In this document: positions 36,204 through 46,207 of the stretch, piece by piece | Numbering within the stretch: position 1 is the first letter of the stretch | Layout: every line of letters starts with the position of its first letter | Assembly (NCBI RefSeq): GCF_037126175.1 | Contig: NZ_CP146986.1 | Span: forward strand, 2,694,501 to 2,758,500 | From: Pseudomonas sp. RSB 5.4 | Lineage (GTDB): Bacteria > Pseudomonadota > Gammaproteobacteria > Pseudomonadales > Pseudomonadaceae | DNA: 64,000 nt | Reading direction: 5' to 3' | Made by a program: the position numbers and the translations under genes | The notes under the pieces: model-generated | The model's input: only the letters and a program-made list of their open reading frames with translations | Databases searched by the model: none | Told to the model about the DNA's origin: nothing

Positions 36204-36482
36204 TTAGCGCCCGGCGCGGGATTCGCGAATATAGAAACGCGCCTTCTCGGCTTTGTTGCTGCAGCCCTCGAAACCTTCGAATTGCTGTTGGGTCTTGGCC
36301 GCCGTCAGCAACGACAGCGCCTTGGAGTAACTGACCGTGCCGGCGAAACCTTCGGCCTTGGCCAGATCCAGTTCATGCCACGCCGCATCGAGCTGACTGC
36401 CGCAGCTGTCGCGATAAGCAGTCTTGCCAGCGCAACCGGCCAATGCCAGCGCGATCAACGGCACACAGATCCAGGCTTTCAT
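36204..36482 (-). CDS. Small conserved lipoprotein, unknown function
   Basis: The 92-residue precursor has a signal peptide (MKAWICVPLIALALAGCAGK) with lipobox LAGC (Cys17), followed by a charged helical domain (LDAAWHELDLAKAEGFAGTV, KALSLLTAAKTQQQFEGFEG) with two more cysteines. It is a conserved Pseudomonas protein to my recollection, without a known role. The ATG at 36482 is preceded by GAGGAG. Confidence 0.78.
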   Translation of the reverse strand: MKAWICVPLIALALAGCAGKTAYRDSCGSQLDAAWHELDLAKAEGFAGTVSYSKALSLLTAAKTQQQFEGFEGCSNKAEKARFYIRESRAGR

Positions 36483-36698
36483 CACTAACTCCTCAAATAG
36501 GTCAACAGTCGTGCAGGTAAGACGTTACGGCGCGAAAAAAGTGCCTTGGCGCCCGGTGAATCTGCGGTGACGAAAAGATAACCCCGACGGGTCACACAGT
36601 ATCGGAAAACGACTCTGCTGCCGCCCCGAACGACTCTGGCGATTGTCGCCCGCCCATGGATGGGTGCATTGTGGTGCCTTGTCGGGGGAGGAAGTTTG

Positions 36699-37745
36699 AT
36701 GAAAAAGCGTGTCGCACTGGTGCTGGGCTCCGGAGGCGCCCGGGGCTATGCCCATATCGGGGTCATTGAGGAGATCGAAAGACGCGGTTACGACATTGCC
36801 TGCATTGCTGGTTGTTCGATGGGCGCAGTGGTCGGCGGGATCTATGCGGCGGGCAAACTCGACGAGTACCGCACCTGGATCGAAACGCTCGATTATCTGG
36901 ATGTGCTGCGTCTGGTGGACGTGAGCTTTCGCCTCGGGGCGATTCGCGGCGAGAAAGTCTTCGGGCAGATCCGCAAGATCGTCGGCGAGATCAATATCGA
37001 AGACCTGCGCATTCCCTACACCGCCGTCGCCGCCGACCTCACCAACCAGCAGGAAATCTGGTTCCAGGAAGGCTGCCTGCATCAGGCGATGCGCGCCTCG
37101 GCGGCGATTCCCAGCCTGTTCACCCCGGTGATGCAGGGTAACCGGATGCTGGTGGATGGGGGCATTCTCAACCCGTTGCCGATCGTGCCAGTGGTCTCCA
37201 GCCACTGTGATCTGATCATCGCGGTCAACCTCAACGCGACCAACCAGCGCCACTACAAATTGCCGGTGATCCAGCGCCCGCCAGCCTTTCGATCGCGTTT
37301 CGACAGCTTGCTCAGTTCGCTGGGTTCGAAGATGCCGTTCCGCCGCAAACAGGCCGAGCAGTTGCTGTTGCTGGAGCAGGAAGCGCTGCGCGCCGAAGCG
37401 GGCGAGATCAACCCGTGGCTGGAAGGCAGCGAACCGGAGAGCCAGCAACCGGCAGCGGCTCCCGAACGCGAAGGCGCGCCGAAATCCGCCACCGGCTCGT
37501 TCATCATCGACAACGTCGGACCGGCGTCACTGCTGGACCTGATCAACCAGAGTTTCGAGGTGATGCAGACCTCGCTGGCGCAATACAAGATCGCCGGTTA
37601 TCCGCCGGACATCCTGATCAACGTGCCGAAGCGCGTGTGCCGGTTTTTCGAGTTCTACAAGGCGCCGGAGTTGATCGCACTGGGACGCGAGATTGCGCGG
37701 GATACGCTGGATCGGTATGAAAGTGAGCAGAGCAGAGAGCCCTGA
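36699..37745 (+). CDS. Patatin-like phospholipase (RssA type)
   Basis: The 348-residue protein has the patatin signatures: VALVLGSGGARGYAHIGVIE (oxyanion loop, residues 10-16), AGCSMGAVVGG (G-x-S-x-G, nucleophile Ser40) and VDGGILNPLP (catalytic Asp153). It has no signal peptide or secretion domain, so a cytosolic or membrane-associated phospholipase is likely. Its ATG is preceded by GGGGGAGGAAGTTTG. It stands alone, with a REPIN after it. Confidence 0.9.
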   Translation: MKKRVALVLGSGGARGYAHIGVIEEIERRGYDIACIAGCSMGAVVGGIYAAGKLDEYRTWIETLDYLDVLRLVDVSFRLGAIRGEKVFGQIRKIVGEINIEDLRIPYTAVAADLTNQQEIWFQEGCLHQAMRASAAIPSLFTPVMQGNRMLVDGGILNPLPIVPVVSSHCDLIIAVNLNATNQRHYKLPVIQRPPAFRSRFDSLLSSLGSKMPFRRKQAEQLLLLEQEALRAEAGEINPWLEGSEPESQQPAAAPEREGAPKSATGSFIIDNVGPASLLDLINQSFEVMQTSLAQYKIAGYPPDILINVPKRVCRFFEFYKAPELIALGREIARDTLDRYESEQSREP

Positions 37746-37765
37746 AGTTCTCGGTTGCCTGTCAG

Positions 37766-37868
37766 GGCCTCTTCGCGGGCAAGCCCGCTCCCACAGGGTT
37801 CTGGGGTGTTATTGAAATTTGTGTATCACACCGACCACTGTGGGAGCGGGCTTGCTCGCGAAGAGGCC
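37766..37868. repeat. REPIN
   Basis: Facing REPs CTTCGCGGGCAAGCCCGCTC (from 37769) and GTGGGAGCGGGCTTGCTCGC (to 37860) are about 50 bp apart, the longest spacer here. One arm has a GGGCAAGCC variant. It lies between the convergent patatin and kdpE genes. Confidence 0.9.
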
Positions 37869-37887
37869 AAACCAGACCACACAAAAC

Positions 37888-38586
37888 CTACAGACTATTC
37901 TCACTCAACAACCGATACCCAACCCCCGCCTCCGTCACAATAAACCGCGGCCGGGTCGGATCATCCGCCAGCTTCTGACGCAAATGCCCGACCACAATCC
38001 GCAGGTAATGACTGTCCTCGGTATGCGTCGGGCCCCAGATATCCTTGAGCAATTGCTGCTGGGTGATCACCCGGCCCGGATGCCGCGCCAGTTGCGCCAG
38101 CACCGCGTATTCCTTGCGGGTCAGCGCCACTTCGACACCGTCGAGCAACACCCGCCGATAAGCCAGATCCACGGTCAGCGGGCCGAACGTCAGCGCCGCT
38201 TGCTGGGCCTCGCCGGCCGGCGCCTGACGCAACAACGCGCGGACCCGGGCGAGAAATTCCTGAATGCCGAACGGCTTGGTCACGTAATCGTTCGCGCCGC
38301 CATCCAGCGCCTGGACTTTCTGCCCCTCACTGGCGCGCACCGAGAGCACCAGCACGGGCGCGGTGGCCCACTCGCGAAACTCGCGCAGCACCTGCTGGCC
38401 GTCCATGTCCGGCAAGCCGAGGTCGAGCACCAGCAGGTCGGGTTTGTTCAACGCCGCCTGGGCCAGGCCCTCGGCGCCAGTGCCGGCCTCCAGCACTTTA
38501 TAGCCTTGTGAGGCGAGGCTGATGCGCAGGAATTTACGGATCTGTGGTTCGTCATCAATGACCAAAATGGTCGCGGTCTGGCTCAT
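37888..38586 (-). CDS. kdpE: KdpE, OmpR-family response regulator
   Basis: The 232-residue protein has a receiver domain (phospho-acceptor Asp55 in LLVLDLGLPDMDGQ; acid pocket DDE near residue 11; Lys in TKPFG) and an OmpR-type winged HTH (LTRKEYAVLAQLARHPGRVI, HYLRIVVGHLRQKL). It is the response regulator of KdpD and activates kdpFABC on potassium limitation. The start MSQTATILVIDDEP is chosen over a longer frame. Last gene of the kdp operon; no clear terminator before the REPIN. Confidence 0.96.
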   Translation of the reverse strand: MSQTATILVIDDEPQIRKFLRISLASQGYKVLEAGTGAEGLAQAALNKPDLLVLDLGLPDMDGQQVLREFREWATAPVLVLSVRASEGQKVQALDGGANDYVTKPFGIQEFLARVRALLRQAPAGEAQQAALTFGPLTVDLAYRRVLLDGVEVALTRKEYAVLAQLARHPGRVITQQQLLKDIWGPTHTEDSHYLRIVVGHLRQKLADDPTRPRFIVTEAGVGYRLLSENSL

Positions 38587-38634
38587 GAATTCACATCGAC
38601 ACAAAAGATTGGCAAGAGAGTAGCGCAGTCGCGA

Positions 38635-41286
38635 TCAGGCTTCATTGTCCATCCCCGGTTGCGTCTGTAAAGGCAGGTGCAGGCTGATGCAGGTGCCGCG
38701 GCCGTCGATGCCGTCGGCCACGCTGATCCGCCCGCCATGCGCGCCGACCATGCCCTGACAGATCGCCAGCCCCAGCCCCGTGCCCTGCCCTCCGCGATCA
38801 CCCCGCGCGGCGGTGTAGAACATGTCGAAAATCTTCGCCCGCTCGTCCTCGGGAATCCCCGGGCCTTCGTCGCTGACCGAGAAGAAAATCTCTTCGTCAC
38901 TGGCGCCGGCATGCAGTTGCAAACGCCCATGGGCCGGCGAGAACCGCGCAGCGTTTTCCAGCACATTGACCAGCGCCTGTTCGATCAGCGCCGCGTGCAC
39001 GAACAGCAGCGGCAGCTCGGCGGGCACGTCAGTGCTGACCTGCAGCGGCGCCAGCACCGCACGCAGGCGATTGAGCGAACTGCCGACGATGTCTGCCGGC
39101 GACACCCAGTCCCGCGCCAGCTTCAACGCACCGTGGCCGAGGCGCGTCATGTCGAGCAGATTCTGGATATAGCGATCAAGGCGTTCGGCTTCATCGCGGG
39201 TGCCTTCGAGCAACTCGCGGCGATCCTCCAGCGGAATGGCTTCGCCGAGGGCCAACAGGCTGTCGATACTGCCGCGCATGGACGTCAGCGGTGTACGCAG
39301 ATCGTGGGACACCGAGGCCAGCAACGCACTGCGCAGTTGTTCGGTTTCGCCGTGCAGGCGCGCGGCCTCCAGATCATCGGCCAGTTGCGCCCGGGACAAT
39401 GCCTGAGCCAGTGGCTGACTCAACGCGGTGAGCAGGCGTCGGCGCTGGCCGCTCAAGGTCTGGCCCTCTTTGGCGCAGACCCCGAGCAGCGCCAGCGGCC
39501 CGTCCTCCACCGACAGCGGCCACCACCACCAGCGACCGAACGGCAGCGTGCCGGTACCCATGCCGGCCGGTTGATCGTGCTGCCAGGCCCAATCGGCCGC
39601 AGCCCGTTCCGCCTCGGTGAACTCCAGCGGCCCGCCGGTCTCGACTTTCCAGCCGCCCTGGCCGTCCCGATTGAGCAGGCACAACTGCAAATCGCTCCAG
39701 CCATTGAGGTGCTGCGCCGCAGCACTGATCACCGCCTGACGATCCGTCGCGGCAGTCAGTTTGCGTGACAGGTCGAGCAATTCGCTGGTTTCCTCCTGCG
39801 TGTCGCGCAACGCCTGCAACTGGCGCCGCTGGCGCGCCGCGAGATTACCGGTGAGCGCGGCCATCAGCAGGAAGAACAGCAAGGTCAGAACGTCTTCTTC
39901 GCGCTGGATGGCAAAGGAAAAATTCGGCGGAATGAACAAAAAATCGTAAGTCAGAAACGACAGCGCCGCGCACGCCAGCGCCGGCCCCAGGCTGCTGCGC
40001 ACCGCCACCAGCAGCACCGCCGCGAGGAACACCAGCGAGATGTTCGGCAGCGGCAAAATACTCGACACCGCCCACGCCAGCGCACTGGCCAATACCGTGG
40101 CGACCAGTGCCAGCGCGTAATCGAACCACACCAGCGTCGGCGTGACGCGAAGGCGCGGCGCAGGCTGCTCGCGATCATTGTCGAGCACGTTGATTTCCAG
40201 ACCGTGGGCCTGACGCAGCAAACGCGCCGCCAGACCACCACCGAACAGGCGACGGCGCAGACTCGGCCGCGACTGGCCGACCAGCACCAGACTTGCCCGG
40301 CGTTCGGCGGCATGCTGGATCAGGGTTTTCGCCACTTCGCCGGCGCGCAACAACACCACTTCGCCGCCGAGGCGTTCGGCCAGTTGCTGGGCATTTTGCA
40401 GGCGCAGGCGCGATTGCTCGTCGCCCACCGTGCCGTTGTCGACATGCACCAGACTCCACGGCAGATGCCGACGCTGGGCCACCCGGCTGGCGTGGCGCAC
40501 CAGGCGTTCGGCATGCGCATCGCCATCGACGCCGACCAGCAAACGCCCGCGCACCGCCGGCGCCGCCTGACCGAGTTGGCGATAGCCTTGAGCGAGATCG
40601 TTATCGACCTGCGCGGCGGCAGTCTGCATCGCCAGTTCACGCAACGCGGTGAGGTTGGTCTGGGTGAAAAACGCATCGATCGCCGCCCGCGCCTGTTCCG
40701 GCACGTAGACCTTGCCTTCGCGCAGACGCTCCAGCAATTCACGCGGTGGCAGGTCGATCAGCAGCAGTTCGTAGGCTTCCTGCAACACCCAGTCCGGCAG
40801 GGTTTCGCGCACCTGCACACCGGTGATCCCGCGCACCTGATCGTTGAGACTTTCCAGGTGCTGGACGTTGACCGTGGTGTACACGTCGATTCCGGCGGCG
40901 AGCAGTTCCTGAATGTCCTGCCAGCGCTTGGCGTGGCGACTGCCGGGGGCATTGGTGTGCGCCAGCTCGTCCACCAGCACCAGTTTCGGTTTGGCCGCGA
41001 GCAAGCCGTCGAGGTCCATTTCTTCGAGCATCACCCCACGGTATTCCGAGCGCACCAGCGGTTGCTGCGGCAAACCGCCGAGCAGCGCTTCGGTTTCCGC
41101 ACGGCCATGGGTTTCGACGACGCCGGCAATGATTTTCACGCCCTGACGCAATTGCGTGTGCGCCGCCTGGAGCATGGCGTAGGTCTTGCCGACACCGGGG
41201 GCGGCGCCAAGGAAAACCTTGAGTCGGCCACGGCCGTCGCGGGGCAGTTCTGCTAACAGTGCGTCGGCGCGGCCGGCGTCGCTCAT
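38635..41286 (-). CDS. kdpD: KdpD, potassium-sensing histidine kinase
   Basis: The 883-residue protein has the full KdpD order: N-terminal KdpD domain with GAAPGVGKTYAML (Walker A) and LVLVDELAHTNAPGS; a Usp-like domain (about 250-370); four membrane helices (about 390-490); a GAF-like region; DHp with the phospho-acceptor His661 in LLASVSHDLRTPLTSMRGS; and a HATPase domain (NVLENAARFS, VSDEGPGIPEDE, GTGLGLAICQGMV). It senses low potassium and phosphorylates KdpE. kdpE follows 48 bp on. Its start follows a REPIN that separates it from kdpC. Confidence 0.97.
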   Translation of the reverse strand: MSDAGRADALLAELPRDGRGRLKVFLGAAPGVGKTYAMLQAAHTQLRQGVKIIAGVVETHGRAETEALLGGLPQQPLVRSEYRGVMLEEMDLDGLLAAKPKLVLVDELAHTNAPGSRHAKRWQDIQELLAAGIDVYTTVNVQHLESLNDQVRGITGVQVRETLPDWVLQEAYELLLIDLPPRELLERLREGKVYVPEQARAAIDAFFTQTNLTALRELAMQTAAAQVDNDLAQGYRQLGQAAPAVRGRLLVGVDGDAHAERLVRHASRVAQRRHLPWSLVHVDNGTVGDEQSRLRLQNAQQLAERLGGEVVLLRAGEVAKTLIQHAAERRASLVLVGQSRPSLRRRLFGGGLAARLLRQAHGLEINVLDNDREQPAPRLRVTPTLVWFDYALALVATVLASALAWAVSSILPLPNISLVFLAAVLLVAVRSSLGPALACAALSFLTYDFLFIPPNFSFAIQREEDVLTLLFFLLMAALTGNLAARQRRQLQALRDTQEETSELLDLSRKLTAATDRQAVISAAAQHLNGWSDLQLCLLNRDGQGGWKVETGGPLEFTEAERAAADWAWQHDQPAGMGTGTLPFGRWWWWPLSVEDGPLALLGVCAKEGQTLSGQRRRLLTALSQPLAQALSRAQLADDLEAARLHGETEQLRSALLASVSHDLRTPLTSMRGSIDSLLALGEAIPLEDRRELLEGTRDEAERLDRYIQNLLDMTRLGHGALKLARDWVSPADIVGSSLNRLRAVLAPLQVSTDVPAELPLLFVHAALIEQALVNVLENAARFSPAHGRLQLHAGASDEEIFFSVSDEGPGIPEDERAKIFDMFYTAARGDRGGQGTGLGLAICQGMVGAHGGRISVADGIDGRGTCISLHLPLQTQPGMDNEA

Positions 41287-41327
41287 GCTTGATCTCTTCA
41301 GTCAGATGTTGATGTGTTGCCAGTTAT

Positions 41328-41400
41328 GGCCTCTTCGCGAGCAAGCTCGCTCCCACAGGTTCAGTGTTGCTCTTGTGGGAGCGAGCTTGCTCGCGAATGG
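41328..41400. repeat. REPIN between kdpC and kdpD
   Basis: Facing REPs with the GCAAGCTCGC loop variant are separated by a short spacer (about 16 bp). The element lies inside the kdp operon, between the kdpC stop (41414) and the kdpD start (41286), so it is part of the polycistronic transcript. Confidence 0.9.
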
Positions 41401-41413
41401 CAGCGCCGCAGAA

Positions 41414-41959
41414 TTACAGTTTTTCCAGCGCCATGTTCAGCTCCAGCACATTCACCACCGGTGGCCCCACCAGCGGCTGTTCGATGTGCGCATCGAGCAG
41501 TTGCTGCAGGGTCGACACCGGCAGTTTGCGCGCTTGCGCGACACGCGCCAGTTGATAGGCAATTGCCGCCGGTGGCAAGTGCGGATCGAGGCCGCTGCCG
41601 GAGGTGGTCAGCAGCGCCAATGGCACCGTCCCCTGGCCGGGCACCTGCAACTTGTTGGCGTCGTCGATCACTCGTGTGGCCAGTGCCGGATTGCTCGGCG
41701 CCAGATTGCTGGCGCTGCTGGAAACGGTCGCGAAGGCGCCCGCCGAAGGACGTGGATGGAACCACGCATCACCGACGAAATCCTGAGCGATCAGGGACGA
41801 GCCACGCACCTTGCCATCGGCATCGTGCACCAGGCTGCCATTGGCCTGTTCAGGGAAAGCGACCTGCGCAACGCCGGTCACTACCAGTGGATAGGCCACG
41901 CCGGTGATCAGGGTCATCAGCACCAGCAGGCTCAGGGCCGGACGTATCATTGTGGACAT
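41414..41959 (-). CDS. kdpC: KdpC, potassium-transporting ATPase subunit C
   Basis: The 181-residue protein has a single N-terminal helix ([20 protein letters not shown]) and the periplasmic or cytoplasmic KdpC domain with [33 protein letters not shown], and [20 protein letters not shown], all conserved in KdpC. It stabilises the KdpA-KdpB complex. I chose the internal ATG (MSTMIRPAL) with GAGGA seven bases upstream, over the longer frame. A 228-bp gap with an inverted-repeat element separates it from kdpB. Confidence 0.95.
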   Translation of the reverse strand: MSTMIRPALSLLVLMTLITGVAYPLVVTGVAQVAFPEQANGSLVHDADGKVRGSSLIAQDFVGDAWFHPRPSAGAFATVSSSASNLAPSNPALATRVIDDANKLQVPGQGTVPLALLTTSGSGLDPHLPPAAIAYQLARVAQARKLPVSTLQQLLDAHIEQPLVGPPVVNVLELNMALEKL

Positions 41960-42016
41960 TGCAAAATCCTCGAATTCGTTGGGCAAACTTTTGCGGGGTG
42001 CCAGGGAGATCTTTTC

Positions 42017-42176
42017 CCCCTCACCCCAGCCCTCTCCCCCAAGGGGGCGAGGGGAAAGGGAGCCGATCTCTGCGCTTTTCCAGACCTGAGTTCGGCTCGC
42101 TATCCCAGGTCGGTACGCCTCTTACAAACACCTCGATCAGTCCCCTCTCCCTCCGGGAGAGGGTTAGGGTGAGGGG
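42017..42176. repeat. 160-bp inverted-repeat (MITE-like) element inside kdp operon
   Basis: The ends are a 22-bp inverted repeat: 42017-42038 (CCCCTCACCCCAGCCCTCTC + CC) and the complement of 42155-42176, with 20 of 22 positions equal. Each end is also a local hairpin: CCCTCTCCCCC / GGGGGCGAGGGG at the left, CCCTCTCCC / GGGAGAGGG at the right. The middle has no coding potential. This CCCTCACC/AGAGGG motif is a known dispersed repeat type in Pseudomonas. It lies between kdpB and kdpC. Confidence 0.75.
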
Positions 42177-42187
42177 CTCTTCCAACC

Positions 42188-44245
42188 TCAAACCAAATGC
42201 AAAGCCGTGAGCAGCATGTCGATCGCCTTGATCCCCACGAACGGCACCAGAATCCCGCCCAGTCCGTAGATCAGCAGATTGCGCCGCAGCAGTGCCGCGG
42301 CACTCGCTGCCTGTACGCGTACGCCACGCAGTGCCAGTGGAATCAGCACCACGATGATCAGGGCGTTGAAGACGATGGCCGAAAGGATCGCGCTCTGCGG
42401 ACTGGTCAGGTGCATGATGTTCAGCACGCCCAGTTGCGGATAGATCGCGGCGAACAGCGCCGGCAGAATCGCGAAGTACTTGGCGACGTCGTTGGCGATG
42501 GAGAAAGTCGTCAGCGCACCACGGGTCACCAGCAATTCCTTGCCGATCTGCACCACGTCCAGCAGCTTGGTCGGGTCGCTGTCGAGGTCGACCATGTTTG
42601 CGGCTTCGCGTGCGGCTTGCGTGCCGTCGTTCATCGCCATGCCGACGTCAGCCTGGGCCAGTGCCGGAGCATCGTTGGCGCCGTCGCCACACATCGCCAC
42701 CAGACGACCGTCGTTCTGCTCATGACGAATGCGTGCGAGTTTCTTCTCCGGGGTGGCTTCGGCGAGTACGTCATCGACGCCCGCTTCTGCCGCAATGGCC
42801 GCCGCGGTCAACGCGTTGTCACCGGTGACCATCACCGTGCGAATCCCCAGTTTGCGCAGCTCGGCGAAACGCTCACGAATGCCTGGCTTGACCACGTCCT
42901 TGAGGTGGATCGCACCCAGCAGTTTGCCGTCGGCGCAAACCAGCAACGGCGTACCGCCACTCTGCGCGATTTTGTCGATTTCCCGCGACAGCGCCGGAGC
43001 CAGATCGGAGCGTTGTTGACCGAGGAACGCCAGCAGCGAATCGACTGCGCCCTTGCGGTACACGCGGCCCTGATAGTCAATACCGGACAAGCGGGTTTCC
43101 GCGCTGAACGGCACCGCTGTCAGGCTATCCAGCGCCGGCTCGGTTTGCGGGTGCAGACCGCGCAGGTATTCGACGATGGATTTGCCTTCGGCGGTTTCGT
43201 CCGCCAGCGAGGCGAACAACGCGCCTTCGGCCAACTCGCGACCACTCACACCCGGCGCGGCATACACCGCGCTGCAACGGCGGTTACCGAAGGTGATGGT
43301 GCCAGTCTTGTCCAACAGCAGCACGTGCACGTCACCGGCCGCTTCCACTGCACGCCCGGATTTGGCAATCACGTTCAGCCGTACCAGTCGATCCATCCCG
43401 GCGATACCGATCGCCGACAACAGGCCACCGATGGTGGTCGGAATCAGCGTGACCAACAGCGCCACCAGGAACACCAGCGGCAGGCTGCCGTTGGCGAAGT
43501 GGGCGAACGGTTGCAGGGTCACGACCACCAGCAGGAAGATCAGGGTCAGGCCGATCAGCAGGATATCCAGCGCGATTTCGTTGGGGGTCTTCTGGCGTTT
43601 GGCGCCTTCGACCAGCGCGATCATGCGGTCAAGGGTCGATTCACCGGGGTTGGCGGTGATCTTCACCAGCAGCCAATCGGACACCAGGCGCGTGTTGCCG
43701 GTGACCGCCGAGCGGTCGCCGCCGGACTCGCGAATCACCGGCGCCGATTCACCGGTGATCGCCGCTTCGTTGACCGCGGCGATGCCTTCGATGACTTCGC
43801 CGTCACCGGGGATCATCTCCCCCGCTTCGACGCGCACCACATCGCCTTTGCGCAGGTTGGCGGCGGGCACCACCTGGAAGCTGCCATTGGCCATCTTGCG
43901 TCGTGCGCTGAGGCCTTCGCTGCCAGCCTTGAGGCTGTCGGCGCGGGCCTTGCCGCGACCTTCGGCCAAGGCTTCGGCGAAGTTGGCGAACAGCACGGTG
44001 AACCACAGCCACAGGGCAATCTGCGCGGCGACGAACGTCGGCACGACGTTGTCCGGGATGAAGCACAGCACGGTGGTGAAGATCGCCGTCAGTTCGACCA
44101 CCAGCATCACCGGCGAACGCACCAGCTGGCGCGGGTTGAGTTTGACGAAGGCTTGCAGCAGCGCCGGACGCCACAGGGCCGAGATCGCGGTTTTCGCTTG
44201 TTCCGGTGCCTTGACGGCAGCGGGTTTGATTGCAGGCATATTCAT
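42188..44245 (-). CDS. kdpB: KdpB, P-type potassium ATPase catalytic subunit
   Basis: The 685-residue protein is a P-type ATPase: actuator TGESAP, phosphorylation motif [13 protein letters not shown] with Asp312, P-domain MVTGDN and [14 protein letters not shown], and seven predicted membrane helices. It hydrolyses ATP to drive potassium uptake by KdpA. The ATG at 44245 has AAGGA at seven bases. It follows kdpA by 10 bp. Confidence 0.97.
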   Translation of the reverse strand: MNMPAIKPAAVKAPEQAKTAISALWRPALLQAFVKLNPRQLVRSPVMLVVELTAIFTTVLCFIPDNVVPTFVAAQIALWLWFTVLFANFAEALAEGRGKARADSLKAGSEGLSARRKMANGSFQVVPAANLRKGDVVRVEAGEMIPGDGEVIEGIAAVNEAAITGESAPVIRESGGDRSAVTGNTRLVSDWLLVKITANPGESTLDRMIALVEGAKRQKTPNEIALDILLIGLTLIFLLVVVTLQPFAHFANGSLPLVFLVALLVTLIPTTIGGLLSAIGIAGMDRLVRLNVIAKSGRAVEAAGDVHVLLLDKTGTITFGNRRCSAVYAAPGVSGRELAEGALFASLADETAEGKSIVEYLRGLHPQTEPALDSLTAVPFSAETRLSGIDYQGRVYRKGAVDSLLAFLGQQRSDLAPALSREIDKIAQSGGTPLLVCADGKLLGAIHLKDVVKPGIRERFAELRKLGIRTVMVTGDNALTAAAIAAEAGVDDVLAEATPEKKLARIRHEQNDGRLVAMCGDGANDAPALAQADVGMAMNDGTQAAREAANMVDLDSDPTKLLDVVQIGKELLVTRGALTTFSIANDVAKYFAILPALFAAIYPQLGVLNIMHLTSPQSAILSAIVFNALIIVVLIPLALRGVRVQAASAAALLRRNLLIYGLGGILVPFVGIKAIDMLLTALHLV

Positions 44246-44255
44246 GATCTATTCC

Positions 44256-45950
44256 TTAGAAACCCATGCTCAGGTGTTCAGCAATCGGACCCAGCGCCAG
44301 CGTCGGCAAGAACGTCAGGCCGCCCACCAGCAAAATAGTCACGGTCAACAGAGTCACGAACAGCGGGCCATGGGTCGGGAAGCTGTTCTGGCCGATCGGT
44401 GCGGTTTTCTTCATCGCCAGGCTGCCGGCCAAAGCCAGTACCGGAAGGATGTAACCGAAGCGACCGATCAACATGCCCAGACCGAGCATCAGGTTGTGGA
44501 ACGGCGTGTTGGCGCTCAGACCACCGAAGGCCGAACCGTTGTTCGCGCTGGCCGAGGTGTAGGCATAGAGCAACTGACTGAAACCGTGCGGGCCGGGGTT
44601 ACTGATGGTCGCCGCCGGGCCAGGCAGAGTGGCGGCAATCGCACCGAGCACCAGCACGCCGACCGGCATCACCAGCAGGGTGACGACCAACAATTGCACT
44701 TCCCGCGCCTGCAGTTTCTTGCCGAGGTATTCCGGGGTGCGACCAATCATCAGGCCGGCGAGGAACACCGCGATGAGCACGTTGAGCAACATGCCGTAGA
44801 GTCCGGCACCGACGCCGCCGAAGATCACTTCGCCGACCATCATGTTGACCAGCGCGACCATGCCGCTGAGCGGATTGAGGCTGTCGTGCATGCCGTTGAC
44901 CGAACCGTTCGACGCCGCGGTGGTGGTCACCGACCACAGCACGGTGGCGGTGGTGCCGAAGCGTGCTTCCTTGCCTTCCAGCGGCGCGGTCTGCTCGACG
45001 GCAACGTTGTTCAGCGCAGGGTTAGGCTGATATTCGGCCCACAGCGAAGTTGCGCCGCCGATCAGGAACAGTGCGAGCATGCAGGCGATGATCGCGCGGC
45101 TCTGACGCAGGTCCTTGACGTAGTGGCCGAAGGTGAACACCAGCGCCACCGGGATCAGGATGATCGAAGTGACTTCGAACAGGTTGCTCCACGCGGTCGG
45201 GTTCTCGAACGGGTGCGCCGAGTTGACACCGAAGAAGCCGCCGCCGTTGGTGCCCAGTTGCTTGATCGCAATCTGACTGGCCGCCGGGCCGAGCGGGATC
45301 ACTTGATCAACGCCCTGCATGGTCACCGCGTTCACATATTGCGCGAAAGTCTGCGGTACGCCCTGCCACACCAGGTACAGCGCCAGCAGCAGGCACAGCG
45401 GCAGCAGGCCGTAGAGGGTGGCGCGGGTCATGTCGACCCAGAAGTTGCCCAGGGTCTTCGCCGACTTGCGACCGATGCCACGGCACAGTGCAACCAGCAC
45501 GGCGAGGCCGGTAGCGGCGCTGACGAAGTTCTGCACGGTAAGGCCGACCATCTGGCTCAGGTAGCTGAGAGTCGCTTCACCGCTGTAGGACTGCCAGTTG
45601 GTGTTGGTCATGAAACTGATCGCGGTGTTGAACGCCTGAGTCCATTCCTGGCCCGGCAGGTTTTGCGGGTTCAGCGGCAGGTGATCCTGGAACAACAGGA
45701 TCGCAAACAGCAGCAGGAAACCGGCGAGGTTGAACGCCAGCAAGGCCAGCGTGTACTTCTGCCAGCTCTGTTCAGCCTGCGGATCAACCCCGGAAATGCG
45801 ATAACAGCCACGTTCGACCGGGCCCAGAATCGGCGTCAGCCAGGTGCGCTGACCTTCCATCACCTTGTAGTAAAAGCGCCCGAGGAACGGCGCCGGCAAC
45901 AACACCACCGCAAAAAACGCGAGGATCAGCCAATAGTCATAACTGTGCAT
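44256..45950 (-). CDS. kdpA: KdpA, potassium-translocating subunit
   Basis: The 564-residue protein has about ten helices and four selectivity-filter regions, such as FMTNTNWQSYSGE, LGTNGGGFFGVNSAHPFENP and TTAASNGSVNGMHDSLNPL, with SANNGSAFGG. It binds and conducts potassium. I set the start at MHSYDYWLILAFF, the KdpA N-terminus, because the longer frame runs across kdpF and its upstream site. Confidence 0.97.
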   Translation of the reverse strand: MHSYDYWLILAFFAVVLLPAPFLGRFYYKVMEGQRTWLTPILGPVERGCYRISGVDPQAEQSWQKYTLALLAFNLAGFLLLFAILLFQDHLPLNPQNLPGQEWTQAFNTAISFMTNTNWQSYSGEATLSYLSQMVGLTVQNFVSAATGLAVLVALCRGIGRKSAKTLGNFWVDMTRATLYGLLPLCLLLALYLVWQGVPQTFAQYVNAVTMQGVDQVIPLGPAASQIAIKQLGTNGGGFFGVNSAHPFENPTAWSNLFEVTSIILIPVALVFTFGHYVKDLRQSRAIIACMLALFLIGGATSLWAEYQPNPALNNVAVEQTAPLEGKEARFGTTATVLWSVTTTAASNGSVNGMHDSLNPLSGMVALVNMMVGEVIFGGVGAGLYGMLLNVLIAVFLAGLMIGRTPEYLGKKLQAREVQLLVVTLLVMPVGVLVLGAIAATLPGPAATISNPGPHGFSQLLYAYTSASANNGSAFGGLSANTPFHNLMLGLGMLIGRFGYILPVLALAGSLAMKKTAPIGQNSFPTHGPLFVTLLTVTILLVGGLTFLPTLALGPIAEHLSMGF

Positions 45951-45958
45951 AGCCGCTC

Positions 45959-46048
45959 CTAGCCCCGATCCGCGCGCAATAGCGCAACCAACAGATAAAT
46001 GAACAGCCCGGCTGCCAACAGCAGGGACACCCCGTCCAGAACGCTCAT
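45959..46048 (-). CDS. kdpF: KdpF, small potassium-ATPase subunit
   Basis: The 29-residue protein MSVLDGVSLLLAAGLFIYLL + VALLRADRG is a single membrane helix with a basic, Asp-containing end. It is the length and pattern of KdpF, which stabilises the Kdp complex. It is 8 bp upstream of the kdpA start. GGAGATCTTCC precedes the ATG. It was too short for a standard open-frame search. Confidence 0.92.
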   Translation of the reverse strand: MSVLDGVSLLLAAGLFIYLLVALLRADRG

Positions 46049-46138
46049 GGAAGATCTCCGTGTTACGGCGTATTGCCGCTTGTCGGGGCATTGTCGGAAA
46101 GGAGGCTGTAAAGGCGCGAGACCGAGGGGGTTGGCTGG

Positions 46139-46170
46139 GCATAAAGAAAGCGTAAAGAGTGGGTTTATGC
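46139..46170 (-). promoter_or_regulatory. Probable KdpE operator upstream of kdpF
   Basis: On the minus strand two direct heptads, TTTACGC (46150-46156) and TTTATGC (46139-46145), are 11 bp apart, one helical turn, as in OmpR/KdpE-type operators; a third copy in opposite sense lies at 46164-46170. They are about 90 bp before the kdpF start. The remaining part of the 46049-46474 gap holds a REPIN and the upstream region of the permease gene at 46475; I see nothing else there. Confidence 0.45.
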
Positions 46171-46207
46171 GTTCGTTACAGGTGGGTTTTGCGTCGTGTT
46201 GGCGGGC

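Noticed and set aside
42197..45962. Open frames of 713 and 928 codons opposite kdpB and kdpA
   Set aside because: They mirror conserved kdp genes and have low-complexity Arg/Gln/His-rich translations typical of antisense frames in GC-rich DNA.
45951..46142. 64-residue N-terminal extension of KdpA
   Set aside because: It crosses kdpF and its upstream site; KdpA proteins begin at the internal ATG (45950).
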